The translations under genes were made by a program, and so were the position numbers. The notes beneath the pieces were generated by a model. It was given only the letters and a program-made list of their open reading frames with translations. It was not told the DNA's origin and made no database searches. A stretch of DNA of 64,000 nt from Xanthobacter sp. NM-25 (GTDB lineage: Bacteria > Pseudomonadota > Alphaproteobacteria > Rhizobiales > Xanthobacteraceae). The DNA lies in NCBI RefSeq assembly GCF_022138605.1, contig NZ_JACBFS010000002.1:124001-188000 (forward strand). Reading direction: 5' to 3'. Below are positions 18,006 through 26,932 of this stretch, in pieces. Within the stretch, counting starts at the first letter, position 1; the number at the start of each line of letters is the position of its first letter.

Positions 18006-19385
18006 ATGAACATGGACAAGGTCCGCACCGACACGGTCACCACCGCGGCCTCCGCCGCGCTCGCCAGCCGGCTCGGCCAGGAGCACGTGGCCGACATCGT
18101 CGAGCTCCTCAATTCCAAGCCCCCCGAGGAGGCCACCGAGCTGGTGGCGGCCATGCCGCTCACCTGGGCGGTGGAGGTGCTGGACCAGCCGCAGTTCCAC
18201 GATGCCTGTGAGGTGATCGAGGCGCTGCCGCAGGAGAAGGCCGTGGCGCTTCTGGAAGGCATGTCGGCCGACCGGGCGGTGGATATGCTGCGCTGGGTGA
18301 GCGACGACGCCCGCACCCGCCTGCGCGAGGGCCTCACCCCCGAAACGCGCACCGCCATCGACCACCTGCTGACCTATCCCGAGGGCACCGCCGGTTCGTT
18401 AATGACCACCGAGTTCGTCAGCGTGCCCGGCGACTGGACGGTGCAGCAGACCCTGGACCACATCCGCGCGGTGGAAGGCAGCCGCGAAACCATCTACGCC
18501 ATCTATGTGCTCGACCCCCTCACCCGCCGGCTGTTGGACATCGTCACCCTGCGGCGGCTGATCTCGGGGGCGCCGGATGCCAGCATCCGCAGCGTCGCCC
18601 AGCCCTACGCCCCCATCTCCGTCAGCCCCACCCTGCCGCGGGAGGAGGTGGCCCGCACCATCTCCAAATACGACCTTCTGGCCGCCCCGGTGGTGGACAG
18701 CACCGGCCACGTCATCGGCATCGTCACCGTCGACGACGTCATCGACGCCATGATCTCGGAGCAGACCGAGGACGTGCAGCGCATGGGCGGCATGGAAGCC
18801 ATCGACGAGCCCTATCTCGACATCTCCTTTGCGCAGATGATCAAGAAGCGCGCCGGCTGGCTGTGCGTGCTGTTCCTGGCGGAAATGCTCACCGCCTCGG
18901 CCATGCAGGTGTTTTCCGACGAATTGGAGAAGGCCATCGTGCTCGCCCTCTTCATCCCGCTGGTGATGAGCTCGGGCGGCAATTCCGGCTCGCAGGCCAC
19001 CTCCCTCATCATCCGCGCCCTGGCGCTGCAGGAGGTGAAGCTGAAAGACTGGTGGCGCGTGGCCCTGCGCGAGTTGCCCACCGGCATCGTGCTCGGCGCC
19101 ATCCTCGGTGTCATCGGCATCATCCGCATCACCATCTGGCAGGAAACCGGCATCTTCGACTATGGCGAACACTGGACGCTGCTGGCGGTCACCATCGGCG
19201 CGGCGCTGGTGGGCATCGTCACCTTCGGCTCCATCACCGGCTCGCTGCTTCCCTTCATCGTCAAGCGCGTGGGGTTCGATCCGGCCTCCGCCTCGGCGCC
19301 GTTCGTCGCCACCCTGGTGGACGTGACCGGCATCGTCATCTACTTCTCGGTGGCCTGGGTGTTCCTGCACGGCACCATTTTGTAA
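18006..19385 (+). CDS. mgtE: Magnesium transporter MgtE
   Basis: The 459-residue protein has the full MgtE layout: an N-terminal superhelical domain (about residues 15-130), two CBS domains starting at PEGTAGSLMTTEFVSV (about 125-255), a connecting helix, and five transmembrane segments in the last 170 residues with the pore-associated SSGGNSGSQATSL. It is a magnesium-gated channel of the inner membrane. The start at 18006 is set by AGGAGG seven bases upstream; an ATG two codons later is also possible. The next gene begins 29 bases after the stop, so the two may be co-transcribed. Confidence 0.95.
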   Translation: MNMDKVRTDTVTTAASAALASRLGQEHVADIVELLNSKPPEEATELVAAMPLTWAVEVLDQPQFHDACEVIEALPQEKAVALLEGMSADRAVDMLRWVSDDARTRLREGLTPETRTAIDHLLTYPEGTAGSLMTTEFVSVPGDWTVQQTLDHIRAVEGSRETIYAIYVLDPLTRRLLDIVTLRRLISGAPDASIRSVAQPYAPISVSPTLPREEVARTISKYDLLAAPVVDSTGHVIGIVTVDDVIDAMISEQTEDVQRMGGMEAIDEPYLDISFAQMIKKRAGWLCVLFLAEMLTASAMQVFSDELEKAIVLALFIPLVMSSGGNSGSQATSLIIRALALQEVKLKDWWRVALRELPTGIVLGAILGVIGIIRITIWQETGIFDYGEHWTLLAVTIGAALVGIVTFGSITGSLLPFIVKRVGFDPASASAPFVATLVDVTGIVIYFSVAWVFLHGTIL

Positions 19386-19414
19386 GGCGGCGCCCGAAGC
19401 GGATGGAGGGCGAG

Positions 19415-19903
19415 ATGGCGCAATCCGATCTGCCCGCCCTCGCGGTGGAAGCCCTGCGCAGGGCCCTGGCCGAGGCGGTGGCGGACATCGACCCGGCGGC
19501 GATGGTCGCCGTCAGCTCTCCCTGGCGCGCGCCCGAGAACGGGCTGTTCCTTCATCTTTACGATCTGGAGCCGTGGCGCGATCCCGCGCCGAAGCCACAG
19601 GCGCCCCTCCGCCCTGCCCCCTCCTGGCGGCTGCGGCTGCTGGCGGGGGCCTTCGGTCCCAGCGATCTCGCCATTCACCGGCTGATCGGCGCGACGACGG
19701 CGCAGTTGCTGGCCCAGCCCGTCATCGCCCCGGAGCAGCTGCAGGCGGCGGCCGTCGCCCTCGGCCTCGCCCCCGAGGCGGCCGCCCGACGCGCCCACGT
19801 GCGCCTGCAGCCCCTCGACATCGCCGCCATGACCGCGTTGTGGCAGCGCTTCGCGCCCATGCGCTACAGCCTCTCCCTCGGGGTCGAGATCAGCATTCCC
19901 TGA
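19415..19903 (+). CDS. DUF4255/Pvc16-like domain protein (tentative)
   Basis: The 162-residue protein has features like the N-terminal domain of Pvc16/DUF4255 proteins: an alternating strand with LFLHLYDLEP, then RLRLLAGAFGPSDLAIHRLIG....LLAQPVI, and a closing LQPLDIAAMTALWQRF...YSLSLGVEI. In contractile injection systems and R-type tail particles this domain belongs to a terminator/cap protein. No sheath, tube or baseplate gene is nearby, so the function is open. GGAGG precedes the ATG at 19415. It follows mgtE by 29 bases. Family assignment is from pattern resemblance only. Confidence 0.5.
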   Translation: MAQSDLPALAVEALRRALAEAVADIDPAAMVAVSSPWRAPENGLFLHLYDLEPWRDPAPKPQAPLRPAPSWRLRLLAGAFGPSDLAIHRLIGATTAQLLAQPVIAPEQLQAAAVALGLAPEAAARRAHVRLQPLDIAAMTALWQRFAPMRYSLSLGVEISIP

Positions 19904-19946
19904 GCCTGTCAGCCGGAATATTTTACCTTCTCAGAATACGATTGAT

Positions 19947-19969
19947 GGTTGCCGCAACTTGCTGCAACC
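19947..19969. promoter_or_regulatory. Inverted repeat before a small membrane-protein gene
   Basis: GGTTGC (19947-19952) and GCAACC (19964-19969) bracket an 11-base centre that contains a second, shorter TTGC/GCAA symmetry. It could be an operator or a small RNA hairpin; nothing further supports either. Confidence 0.25.
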
Positions 19970-20059
19970 TGAAGGTAGCGCCCAGCGTATTGGGGCGGGA
20001 TCGGTCGTTATCCCCCGGAGGCCTGCGAGACGGCCCCAGTTTCTGAGGAATGCTTCGTT

Positions 20060-20203
20060 ATGATGACCGCCATCACTGCCATTCTCATCGTCGTGGCTCT
20101 GGTGTGGATGATGCGCGTGGAAGCGCGCCTGCGTGAGCTGTTCGACCGGCTGGAGCGCCAGCGTCCCGCCGAGCGCAGCCAGGAGCCGGTGAAGTTCTTC
20201 TGA
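20060..20203 (+). CDS. Small single-span membrane protein (47 aa)
   Basis: The short frame encodes an N-terminal hydrophobic helix (MMTAITAILIVVALVWMM) followed by a charged amphipathic helix (RVEARLRELFDRLERQR) and a short tail ending PVKFF. GAGGA lies about 10 bases before the first of two ATG codons. Codon usage fits the neighbours. I do not know the family; an inner-membrane location with the charged part in the cytoplasm is inferred. No partner gene is obvious. Confidence 0.55.
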   Translation: MMTAITAILIVVALVWMMRVEARLRELFDRLERQRPAERSQEPVKFF

Positions 20204-20737
20204 ACCACCGCGGCGACCAAGGCGGCCCGCCGCGGCCTGCCGATGCAACTCGGCGCCGCCGGCGCACCGACCGACACCACCACCCCAGTGCCCTGTCCCG
20301 CACCGCCTTCTGGCAACAGCGCGCCATCACGGGAGCCGGCGAATCGCACCATCCCGCATCCCCAAGCGTTCAGGTCTGGCGCAAGGGGCGGAAGCAAGGG
20401 GCGGGCGCAGTCGGGCGAGTGAGTCGGCCGGGGGCGTAGGGCCAGCCGCCGGCTGCTCGGCCTGGCTCCACACCCCGCTGCCAGCGCGCCGATTCGCGCA
20501 CGATTCGGCGCGTCTGCCGGCGATTCGCGCTCACGGGCCTGAATGCCCGCGGGTGCGAGCGGGGCCCGTGTCCGCGCGGATCTCTTGCCGGAATATTGCC
20601 GGGCAAAAGGCAGCCTTTGCTCGGCTTTGCGAAAGATGAGGAGAGAAATCGGGAAAGGCGAGGCTAGAAACCTCGATGCTGCCCGCGTGGGGAAGGCAGA
20701 CTTTCCGCAGCCCCCATCGGGAGAAGACTGCGATAAC
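20204..20737. other. Intergenic stretch without recognised genes
   Basis: About 530 bases between the small membrane protein and tRNA-Pro. Open frames here have arginine/alanine/proline-rich, non-conserved-looking products. I see no RNA gene, clear terminator or repeat. Confidence 0.4.
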
Positions 20738-20814
20738 TGGTCGGAGTGGCAGGATTTGAACCTGCGACCCCCACGTCCCGAACGTGGTGCGCTACCAGAC
20801 TGCGCTACACTCCG
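20738..20814 (-). tRNA. tRNA-Pro (anticodon CGG)
   Basis: Read on the minus strand, the 77 bases fold as a complete tRNA. CGGAGTG pairs with CACTCCG as the acceptor stem, the anticodon loop is TTCGGGA flanked by CCACG/CGTGG, and the T-arm is GCAGG-TTCAAAT-CCTGC. The 3' CCA is encoded (20738-20740). The anticodon CGG reads CCG proline codons, which are frequent in this genome. Confidence 0.95.
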
Positions 20815-20973
20815 TGGCCAGGGCGATGCCTCTAACATGCTCCGCTGCGCAGATGCAAGGGGTGTTGTGCACCTTGCTCGCTTGAACGGTGGATGGCCCC
20901 ATGCCATAGGATGCCGGCCCGCGGGGTCTCTCCGTGTGGCTGTAATGATTTTGACAATGTGGAGTAAGGGCAA

Positions 20974-21801
20974 ATGGCGACGGACGGTTTCGCGAGCGGT
21001 CTTCTGAAGGGCAAGCGCGGGCTGATTCTCGGTGTCGCCAACAACCGATCCATCGGCTACGGCATCGCCAAGGCGGCCCGCGCCCAGGGCGCGGAGATTG
21101 GCCTGACCTACCAGGGCGAGGCCCTGAGGAAGCGGGTGGAGCCCCTCGCCAACGAGCTGGGCGCCCAGGTGGTGGGTCATTGCGACGTGACCGAGCCGGA
21201 GACCCTGGACGCGGTGTTCGCCGAGGCGGCCCGGCTCTATGGCAAGCTCGACTTCGTGGTGCACGCCATCGCCTTCTCCAACAAGGACGAGCTCGATGGC
21301 CGCTATGTGGACACCACGGCGGACAATTTCACCAAGACCATGTTCATCTCCTGCTACTCGTTCACCGCCATCGCCCAGCGGGCCGAGAAGCTGATGACCG
21401 AGGGCGGCTCGCTGCTCACCCTCACCTATTACGGCGCCGAGAAGTGGATGCCCCATTACAACGTGATGGGCGTGGCCAAGGCGGCGCTGGAAGCCTCGGT
21501 GCGGTATCTGGCCGCCGACCTCGGCCCCAAGGCGATTCGCGTGAACGCCGTTTCCGCCGGCCCCATCAAGACCCTGGCGGCTTCCGGCATCGGTGATTTC
21601 CGCTACATCCTGAAGTGGAACGAGCTGAATTCGCCGCTGCGCCGCACCGTCACCACCGACGAGGTGGGCGACACCAGCGTGTATCTCCTCTCCGATTTGT
21701 CACGCGGTGTGACCGGCGAAGTGCACCATGTGGACGCCGGATATCATATCGTCGGCATGAAGCACCCGGACGCCCCCGACCTCGCTCTGGCGCAGGACTG
21801 A
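20974..21801 (+). CDS. fabI: Enoyl-[acyl-carrier-protein] reductase (NADH)
   Basis: The 275-residue protein carries out the last reduction in type II fatty-acid elongation. It shows the FabI nucleotide-binding pattern GLILGVANNRSIGYGIAKA near residue 16 (not the classic SDR TGxxxGxG) and the catalytic pair Y...K in HYNVMGVAKAALE with six residues between them. A GGAG/AAGGG region precedes the start. The next gene begins 28 bases downstream on the same strand. FabI is the target of triclosan and related inhibitors. Confidence 0.95.
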   Translation: MATDGFASGLLKGKRGLILGVANNRSIGYGIAKAARAQGAEIGLTYQGEALRKRVEPLANELGAQVVGHCDVTEPETLDAVFAEAARLYGKLDFVVHAIAFSNKDELDGRYVDTTADNFTKTMFISCYSFTAIAQRAEKLMTEGGSLLTLTYYGAEKWMPHYNVMGVAKAALEASVRYLAADLGPKAIRVNAVSAGPIKTLAASGIGDFRYILKWNELNSPLRRTVTTDEVGDTSVYLLSDLSRGVTGEVHHVDAGYHIVGMKHPDAPDLALAQD

Positions 21802-21829
21802 GGGCCTCGGGCGCACGCACAGGAGACTG

Positions 21830-22354
21830 ATGATGCGGACAGCTCTGCGGATGGTCGTGGCCGTCGCCCTCCTCGGTGGCGCGCCGGCGTTCTGCGGCGG
21901 CGCGGTCGCCCAGACCCTGCCGACCTTCCAGCAATATCCGCTGCGCGACCGCGTCTTCGGCCCGGGCGGCGCGCTGTTTCCCGATTATTCCAACCCCAGC
22001 GAGGGCGGTACGTCCTATATGACCGGCGTCGGCTCGGCCAAGGGCGCCATCTTCGCGGCGGGCACCACCGACTTCAACTGCCAGCAGACCCAGGTGCCCA
22101 CCATCAAGGTGCTGTCGGCCCCGGCCGGCGCCAAGATCGGCATCGGCTTCGGCCGCTTCGTCGCCACCGGCATCGATGGCGGCGCCCTCGGCCTGAATGG
22201 CGGCGCCACCACCAAATGCGTGGGCCAGACCCTCAAGGGCACGGTGGTGACCTACAAGGGGCCGCGCCGGCCGGGCGAAACCGTTTCCCTGCGCGTGACC
22301 TATCCGGTGACCGGGGCCTGGTACGATCACGTCGTGCCGGTGCCGGCCCGTTGA
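21830..22354 (+). CDS. Putative secreted protein of unknown function (174 aa)
   Basis: The product has a typical signal peptide (two Met, Arg, hydrophobic core, GGAVAQ cleavage near residue 28). The mature part of about 146 residues has two cysteines (DFNCQQ and TTKCVGQ) and is rich in glycine, with short predicted beta-strands (PTIKVLSAPAGAKIGIGFGRF; VTYKGPRRPGETVSLRVTY). I do not recognise a family. It sits between fabI and a histidine phosphatase gene on the same strand and likely shares their transcript. A periplasmic beta-sandwich protein is a guess. Confidence 0.65.
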   Translation: MMRTALRMVVAVALLGGAPAFCGGAVAQTLPTFQQYPLRDRVFGPGGALFPDYSNPSEGGTSYMTGVGSAKGAIFAAGTTDFNCQQTQVPTIKVLSAPAGAKIGIGFGRFVATGIDGGALGLNGGATTKCVGQTLKGTVVTYKGPRRPGETVSLRVTYPVTGAWYDHVVPVPAR

Positions 22355-22380
22355 GCACCGCCCCCGGCGACACCGCCGGC

Positions 22381-23010
22381 ATGGACCCCGCCCGCCGCAC
22401 CGAAGAGGGCGCCGCGCCGCCGCCGGGCGGGCGCCGCCTGTTCCTGGTGCGCCATGGCGAGACCGATTGGAACGTCGCCGGCCGCCTGCAGGGGCGCCGC
22501 GATGTGCCGCTCAATGCCCTGGGGCGCATTCAGGCGGGCAGCGTCGGCCGGGTGCTGCACCGCCTCGCCCGCCCACCGCACACCCTGTCCTTCGTCTGCA
22601 GCCCGCTGGTGCGCGCCACCGAGACCATGCGCATCCTGCGCACCAGCCTCGATCTGCCGGCGCACGATTTCGCCACCGACATCCGCTTCGCCGAGCTCTC
22701 CTTCGGCCGCTGGGAAGGCCAGACCTGGCCGGAGCTGCGGCGGCGCAATTACGACGCGGTGCGCAAGCGCGATCGCGACCCCTGGCATTTCACCCCGCCG
22801 GAGGGCGAGAACTACGTTCAGCTCAGCCACCGGGTGGCCGCCGCCATCAACGAGCTGCCCGGGGATGCGGTGGTGGTGACCCATGGCGGCGTCATCCGCG
22901 CGGCGCTGCACGTGCTCGCCGGCATGCCGGTGGCGGAGGCCTCCGGCCTGCCGGTGCGGCAAGGCGCGGTCTATGTGGTCTCCGGCGGCCGCTTCGCCGT
23001 CGCTGACTGA
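22381..23010 (+). CDS. Histidine phosphatase family protein (phosphoglycerate-mutase-like)
   Basis: The 209-residue protein has the phosphohistidine motif FLVRHGETDWN near residue 20 and the second catalytic histidine in VVVTHGGVIRAAL. These belong to the branch-1 histidine phosphatase superfamily, whose members act on phosphoglycerate, adenosylcobalamin precursors (CobC) or other phosphates. The substrate cannot be told from sequence. The ATG at 22381 is used, although a TTG overlapping the stop of the previous gene is also possible; neither has a clear ribosome-binding site. Co-transcription with the upstream gene is likely. Confidence 0.85.
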   Translation: MDPARRTEEGAAPPPGGRRLFLVRHGETDWNVAGRLQGRRDVPLNALGRIQAGSVGRVLHRLARPPHTLSFVCSPLVRATETMRILRTSLDLPAHDFATDIRFAELSFGRWEGQTWPELRRRNYDAVRKRDRDPWHFTPPEGENYVQLSHRVAAAINELPGDAVVVTHGGVIRAALHVLAGMPVAEASGLPVRQGAVYVVSGGRFAVAD

Positions 23011-23170
23011 GTCCCACCCCTTCCCTGGCATTGTTCTTGCTGCGTTTTCTCCGCGGCGCGCCGCATCGCGTCCCCGTGTCGTGAAGCCGACGCGGCGGCG
23101 TCGCGTCGCCTTCACGCGCCATTTTTCACGGCGTCCTTTGCCTCATTGTCCCATTGCCCCGGGGGTTTCC

Positions 23171-23923
23171 ATGACCGATATGGCCGAGTTGCAGAAGCGC
23201 AAGATGCCCCTCAACCTGGCCATCGTGCATGTGGACCCCGACGCCTTCATCACCCATTACGTGCCGTGGCTGGAGATCACCACCTACATCATGGCCCAGC
23301 GCGCCGGCGAGCCGGTGGCCCCGGTGGACGGCAAGACGCCAACCCTGACGCCCCAGCAGCTGGCCACCGGCGGCGTCCACACGGTGGGCAACGACACCCT
23401 GTTCGCCTTCGCCATGACCGCCGCGCTAAAGGGCGACAAGGCCGCCGTGGACAAAGTGGAAGAGGCGCTCGTCGCCGCCATGGGCAAGGAATATCCTGGC
23501 AATTTCGCCCTCTGGCACTTCCGCGCCCAGATCGACGCGCCGGTGACGCTGGATGATTTCGTCGGCCAGGCGGGCAAGAAGATGCTGCTCGGCGACATTC
23601 CGCCGCCGCCGCTGCGGGCCAAGGAGAATTGGAGCGCCGGCCTGCGCTTCTTTGAAAAGGCCCGCAAATCTAACTTCGTGCACGAGATCATGTATCCGCT
23701 GGCCCTGTGGCACCGCGCCAAGTGGACCGAAACCCTGGAGAAGGGAATCGCCTTCCTCAAGCACATCGAGGACACGGTGCCGGTGCTGCGCGACACCCTG
23801 GACGACCCGCGCAACGACCAGGCCTTCATCGCCAACCTTCTCCTGAAGAATGCGTTCGGCGTGGATATGGAGCTGACCGAGGAATACGAAGGCTTCCTGC
23901 GCTCACTCGCACGACGGGATTAA
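23171..23923 (+). CDS. Conserved-looking cytoplasmic protein of unknown function (250 aa)
   Basis: The product is soluble, without a signal peptide, rich in aromatic residues and Asp/Glu/Lys, for example MPLNLAIVHVDPDAFITHYVPWLEITTYIM near the start and a helical C-terminal part (EKARKSNFVHEIMYPLALWHRAKW). I do not recognise the family. The ATG at 23171 follows a purine-rich GGGGG tract. It is separated from the histidine phosphatase gene by 160 bases and followed by a composite inverted repeat. No functional context is visible. Confidence 0.75.
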   Translation: MTDMAELQKRKMPLNLAIVHVDPDAFITHYVPWLEITTYIMAQRAGEPVAPVDGKTPTLTPQQLATGGVHTVGNDTLFAFAMTAALKGDKAAVDKVEEALVAAMGKEYPGNFALWHFRAQIDAPVTLDDFVGQAGKKMLLGDIPPPPLRAKENWSAGLRFFEKARKSNFVHEIMYPLALWHRAKWTETLEKGIAFLKHIEDTVPVLRDTLDDPRNDQAFIANLLLKNAFGVDMELTEEYEGFLRSLARRD

Positions 23924-23970
23924 GGCCGCGGGCCGGAGCCGCCACACATGGCGGAGGGCGCGCGCTAAAG

Positions 23971-24131
23971 CCCTCTCCCGCCTGCGGGGGAGGGTTGGGA
24001 GGGGGCACGCCCCGCAGCCGCGCGCACCTCATCCGCCAATGGGCGGGAGCCAAACTCCAAGCGCCGGCGCAGACCCGGAGCGTTGCGCCTTTCCCCTCCC
24101 CAGCCCTCCCCCGCAGGCGGGAGAGGGAGCG
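23971..24131. repeat. Composite inverted-repeat element, copy 2 (about 161 bp)
   Basis: The left arm (23971-24005) is identical over most of its length to the arm at 10871-10905, and the right arm (24092-24131) matches 10992-11032. The 86-base interior shares blocks such as GGGAGC, CCAAGC and GACCC with copy 1. The equal length of both copies suggests a mobile unit rather than chance. It lies between two convergent genes and fills most of the gap. Confidence 0.75.
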
Positions 24132-24196
24132 AACGAGCGGACGGCGCGGCTACGGACGACAAAGGGCTGCTTCGGCGCGCAGCCCGCGCCCGCCCC

Positions 24197-25519
24197 TCAC
24201 TCCCCGCCGGCGACCTTCTGGCGGTGGAGGACGTGGGGGCGGGAGACCAGGAGCTTGTCGATGCGGCGCCCGTCCATGTCGACGATCTCGAACCGCCAGC
24301 CGAGGTCGTGGAACACCGCGCCCTCCTCCGGCAGTTCCTTGATGCGCGAGAGGGCGAAGCCCGCCACCGTGTGGTAGCCCTCGTCCACCGGCAGGTCGAC
24401 GGCCAAAAGCTCCATGAGCTCGTCGATGGGCGTATCGCCGGCCACCAGATAGGAGCCGTCCTGCCGCTCCACGATATTGCGCTCGCCGGGCTCGCCCTGC
24501 TCGTCCACCGGCACGGTGCTGGTGATGGCGTCGAGAAGGTCGTAGCCGGTCACCACGCCGGCCATGTCCCCATATTCATCCACCACGATGCCCATGGGCA
24601 CCGAGGCGCCGCGCAGGATGCGCATGGCTTCCAGCGCGCCCACGCTCTCCACCAGGAACGGCACCTGCTGCACGAAATCGCGCGGGTCCGGATTTTCGCC
24701 CTTCAGATAGGCGTCGAGCACCCGTTTCGCCTGGATCACGCCCACCGTCTCCTCGGGCGAGCCCTCGCAGGCGGGCAGGCGGGAATGGGGCGTGTCCAAA
24801 AGGGCGGCGCGCACCTCGTCCGGGCTCTTGGAGATATCCACCCACTCCACGTCCGGGCGCGGCGTCATGATGGCGGTGACCGGCCGGTCGGCGAGGCGCA
24901 TCACCCCCGAGATCATGCGCCGCTCCGCCGGATCGATGACGCCGGCGGTCTCCGCCTCGGTGATGATGGCGCGGATTTCCTCGTCGGTCACCGCGTTGCG
25001 GCCATCGTCGCCGGCGCCCAGCAGGCGCAGCATGATGCGGGTGGAGCCATCCAGCAGCCACACCGCCGGGGCCGAGACCTTGGACAACGCCACCATGATG
25101 GGCGCCACCAGGCAGGCGAGCTTCTCCGGATTCTGCAGCGCCATGCGCTTGGGGATCAATTCGCCGATCACCAGCGAGACATAAGTGATGGCCGCCACCA
25201 CCGTGGCATAGCCCACCGGCCCGGCGAAGCCGGCCGGCATGCCGGCATCGCGCAGCACATCGCCCAGCTGGGCGCCGAGGCTGGCGCCCGAGAAGGCGCC
25301 GGCCAGAATGCCGATGAGCGTGATGCCGATCTGCACCGTGGAGAGGAAGCGGCCGGGCTCGGCCCCCAGCATGAGCGCCGCCCGGGCGCCACGCTGGCCG
25401 CGCTCCGCCATGGGCTTCAGCCGCGCGGGGCGGGACGAGACGATGGACAATTCGCCGGCGGCGAGGACCGCATTGAGCAGCACCAGGACCAGGACGATGA
25501 TGATTTCAAGGAAAGGCAT
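24197..25519 (-). CDS. CorC/HlyC-family (CNNM-type) membrane protein with CBS domains
   Basis: The 440-residue protein has a DUF21/CNNM transmembrane domain (residues 1-185, starting FLEIIIVLVLVLLNAVLAAGE), a CBS pair with IMTPRPDVEWVD and MGIVVDEYGDMAGVVTGYDLLD (about 205-330), and a CorC_HlyC C-terminal domain (about 345-430). Family members are linked to magnesium or cobalt efflux/homeostasis; older annotations call them hemolysins. Transport is inferred from the family. It converges with the preceding gene across the repeat element and is divergent from aroC. Confidence 0.92.
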   Translation of the reverse strand: MPFLEIIIVLVLVLLNAVLAAGELSIVSSRPARLKPMAERGQRGARAALMLGAEPGRFLSTVQIGITLIGILAGAFSGASLGAQLGDVLRDAGMPAGFAGPVGYATVVAAITYVSLVIGELIPKRMALQNPEKLACLVAPIMVALSKVSAPAVWLLDGSTRIMLRLLGAGDDGRNAVTDEEIRAIITEAETAGVIDPAERRMISGVMRLADRPVTAIMTPRPDVEWVDISKSPDEVRAALLDTPHSRLPACEGSPEETVGVIQAKRVLDAYLKGENPDPRDFVQQVPFLVESVGALEAMRILRGASVPMGIVVDEYGDMAGVVTGYDLLDAITSTVPVDEQGEPGERNIVERQDGSYLVAGDTPIDELMELLAVDLPVDEGYHTVAGFALSRIKELPEEGAVFHDLGWRFEIVDMDGRRIDKLLVSRPHVLHRQKVAGGE

Positions 25520-25747
25520 GGCGGGAAATAGGGCTCCGTCGGCTCCTCCTTAGCACATCTGCCGCCGATTGGGGCAGCTGCCGAACGGCGCCGCGTTGCC
25601 GCGCCCAGCCGCCGCACCCGAGGACGCATCGAAGAGGGCATCAGAGAGGGCATCGCGCGCCCGATCGGGCCCTCGATGCGGCGCGCCGCCGTTTGCATCG
25701 CGGCCGGGCTCGTCTATTGAGCACAGCAGAGGCAACAAGGTCGCGCC

Positions 25748-26860
25748 ATGTCGTTCAACACTTTCGGGCATCTGTTCCGCGTCACCACCTTCGGCGAGAG
25801 CCACGGGCCGGCCATCGGCTGCGTGGTGGACGGCTGCCCGCCGAACCTGCGCTTCACCCTGGAAGAGGTGCAGGCGGCGCTTGATCGGCGCCGGCCGGGC
25901 CAGTCGCGCTTCACCACCCAGCGCCGGGAGCCCGATGCGGTGGAGGTGCTGTCGGGCACCCTGCCCCACCCGGACGGCGGGCTCGTCACCACCGGCACCC
26001 CCATCGCCCTCCTGATCCAGAATGTGGACCAGCGCTCCAAGGATTATGCGGACATCGCCGGCGCCTACCGGCCGGGCCACGCCGATTTCACCTATGACAT
26101 CAAATACGGCATCCGCGACCATCGCGGCGGCGGCCGTTCCTCGGCGCGGGAAACCGCCACCCGGGTGGCGGCGGGGGCCATCGCCGCCAAGGTGCTGCCG
26201 GGCGTGGTGGTGCGCGGCGCCCTCGTGCAGATCGGCGACATCGCCATTGACCGCAACCGCTGGGACTGGGCGGAAGTGGACAACAACCCCTTCTTCTGCC
26301 CCGATCCCGGCACCGTGCCGGCCTGGACCGACTATCTCGATGCCATCCGCAAGAAAGGCTCGTCCATCGGCGCGGTGGTGGAGCTGGTGGCGGAAGGGGT
26401 GCCGGCGGGCCTCGGCGCACCGCTCTATGGCAAGCTCGACGGCGATCTCGCCAGCGCCCTCATGGGCATCAATGCGGTGAAGGGGGTGGAGATCGGCGAG
26501 GGCTTCAACGCCGCCCGCCTCACCGGCGAGGAGAATGCCGACGAGATGCGGCGCGGCAATGAGGGCCACCCCCACTTCCTCGCCAACCACGCCGGCGGCA
26601 TTCTGGGCGGCATCTCCACCGGCGCGCCCATCGTCGCGCGGTTCGCGGTGAAGCCCACCTCCTCCATCCTCACCCCGCGCCAGACCGTCGATAAGTTCGG
26701 CGAAGAGACGGAGCTATTCACCAAGGGCCGCCACGACCCCTGCGTGGGCATTCGCGCGGTGCCGGTGGGCGAAGCCATGATGGCCTGCGTGCTCGCCGAT
26801 CACCTGCTGCGCCATCGCGGCCAGGTGGGGGACGGTACACACTGGCCGTTTCCCCGCTGA
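25748..26860 (+). CDS. aroC: Chorismate synthase
   Basis: The 370-residue enzyme converts EPSP to chorismate, the last step of the shikimate pathway, using reduced FMN. All three family signatures are present: GESHGPAIGCVVDGCPP near residue 16, the RGGGRSSARETA stretch near 125, and RHDPCVGIRAVPVGEAM near 335. Length is normal. It lies 72 bases upstream of the riboflavin gene ribB; since chorismate synthase needs a flavin cofactor, the adjacency is suggestive but the two are separated by a palindromic control region. Confidence 0.97.
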   Translation: MSFNTFGHLFRVTTFGESHGPAIGCVVDGCPPNLRFTLEEVQAALDRRRPGQSRFTTQRREPDAVEVLSGTLPHPDGGLVTTGTPIALLIQNVDQRSKDYADIAGAYRPGHADFTYDIKYGIRDHRGGGRSSARETATRVAAGAIAAKVLPGVVVRGALVQIGDIAIDRNRWDWAEVDNNPFFCPDPGTVPAWTDYLDAIRKKGSSIGAVVELVAEGVPAGLGAPLYGKLDGDLASALMGINAVKGVEIGEGFNAARLTGEENADEMRRGNEGHPHFLANHAGGILGGISTGAPIVARFAVKPTSSILTPRQTVDKFGEETELFTKGRHDPCVGIRAVPVGEAMMACVLADHLLRHRGQVGDGTHWPFPR

Positions 26861-26864
26861 CGGC

Positions 26865-26918
26865 AAATTTCAGTGATAGCGAAATTTCGCGTTTTTCATT
26901 GTCACTGAAATTCGCGGC
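26865..26918 (+). promoter_or_regulatory. Array of palindromes before the HTH-RibB gene
   Basis: AATTTCAGTGA (26866-26876) and TCACTGAAATT (26902-26912) are perfect inverted copies. Centred between them is GCGAAATTTCGC (26879-26890), itself a perfect 12-bp palindrome, and TGAAATTCGC overlaps the right arm. The shared core is GAAATT. These are strong operator candidates for the helix-turn-helix domain of the protein encoded immediately downstream (autoregulation), or alternatively an RNA hairpin in its leader. Confidence 0.6.
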
Positions 26919-26932
26919 GTTATGGTGGGGCC

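Noticed and set aside
26861..26932. FMN riboswitch before ribB
   Set aside because: The gap to aroC is only 72 bases, too short for the element, and none of its conserved segments is seen.
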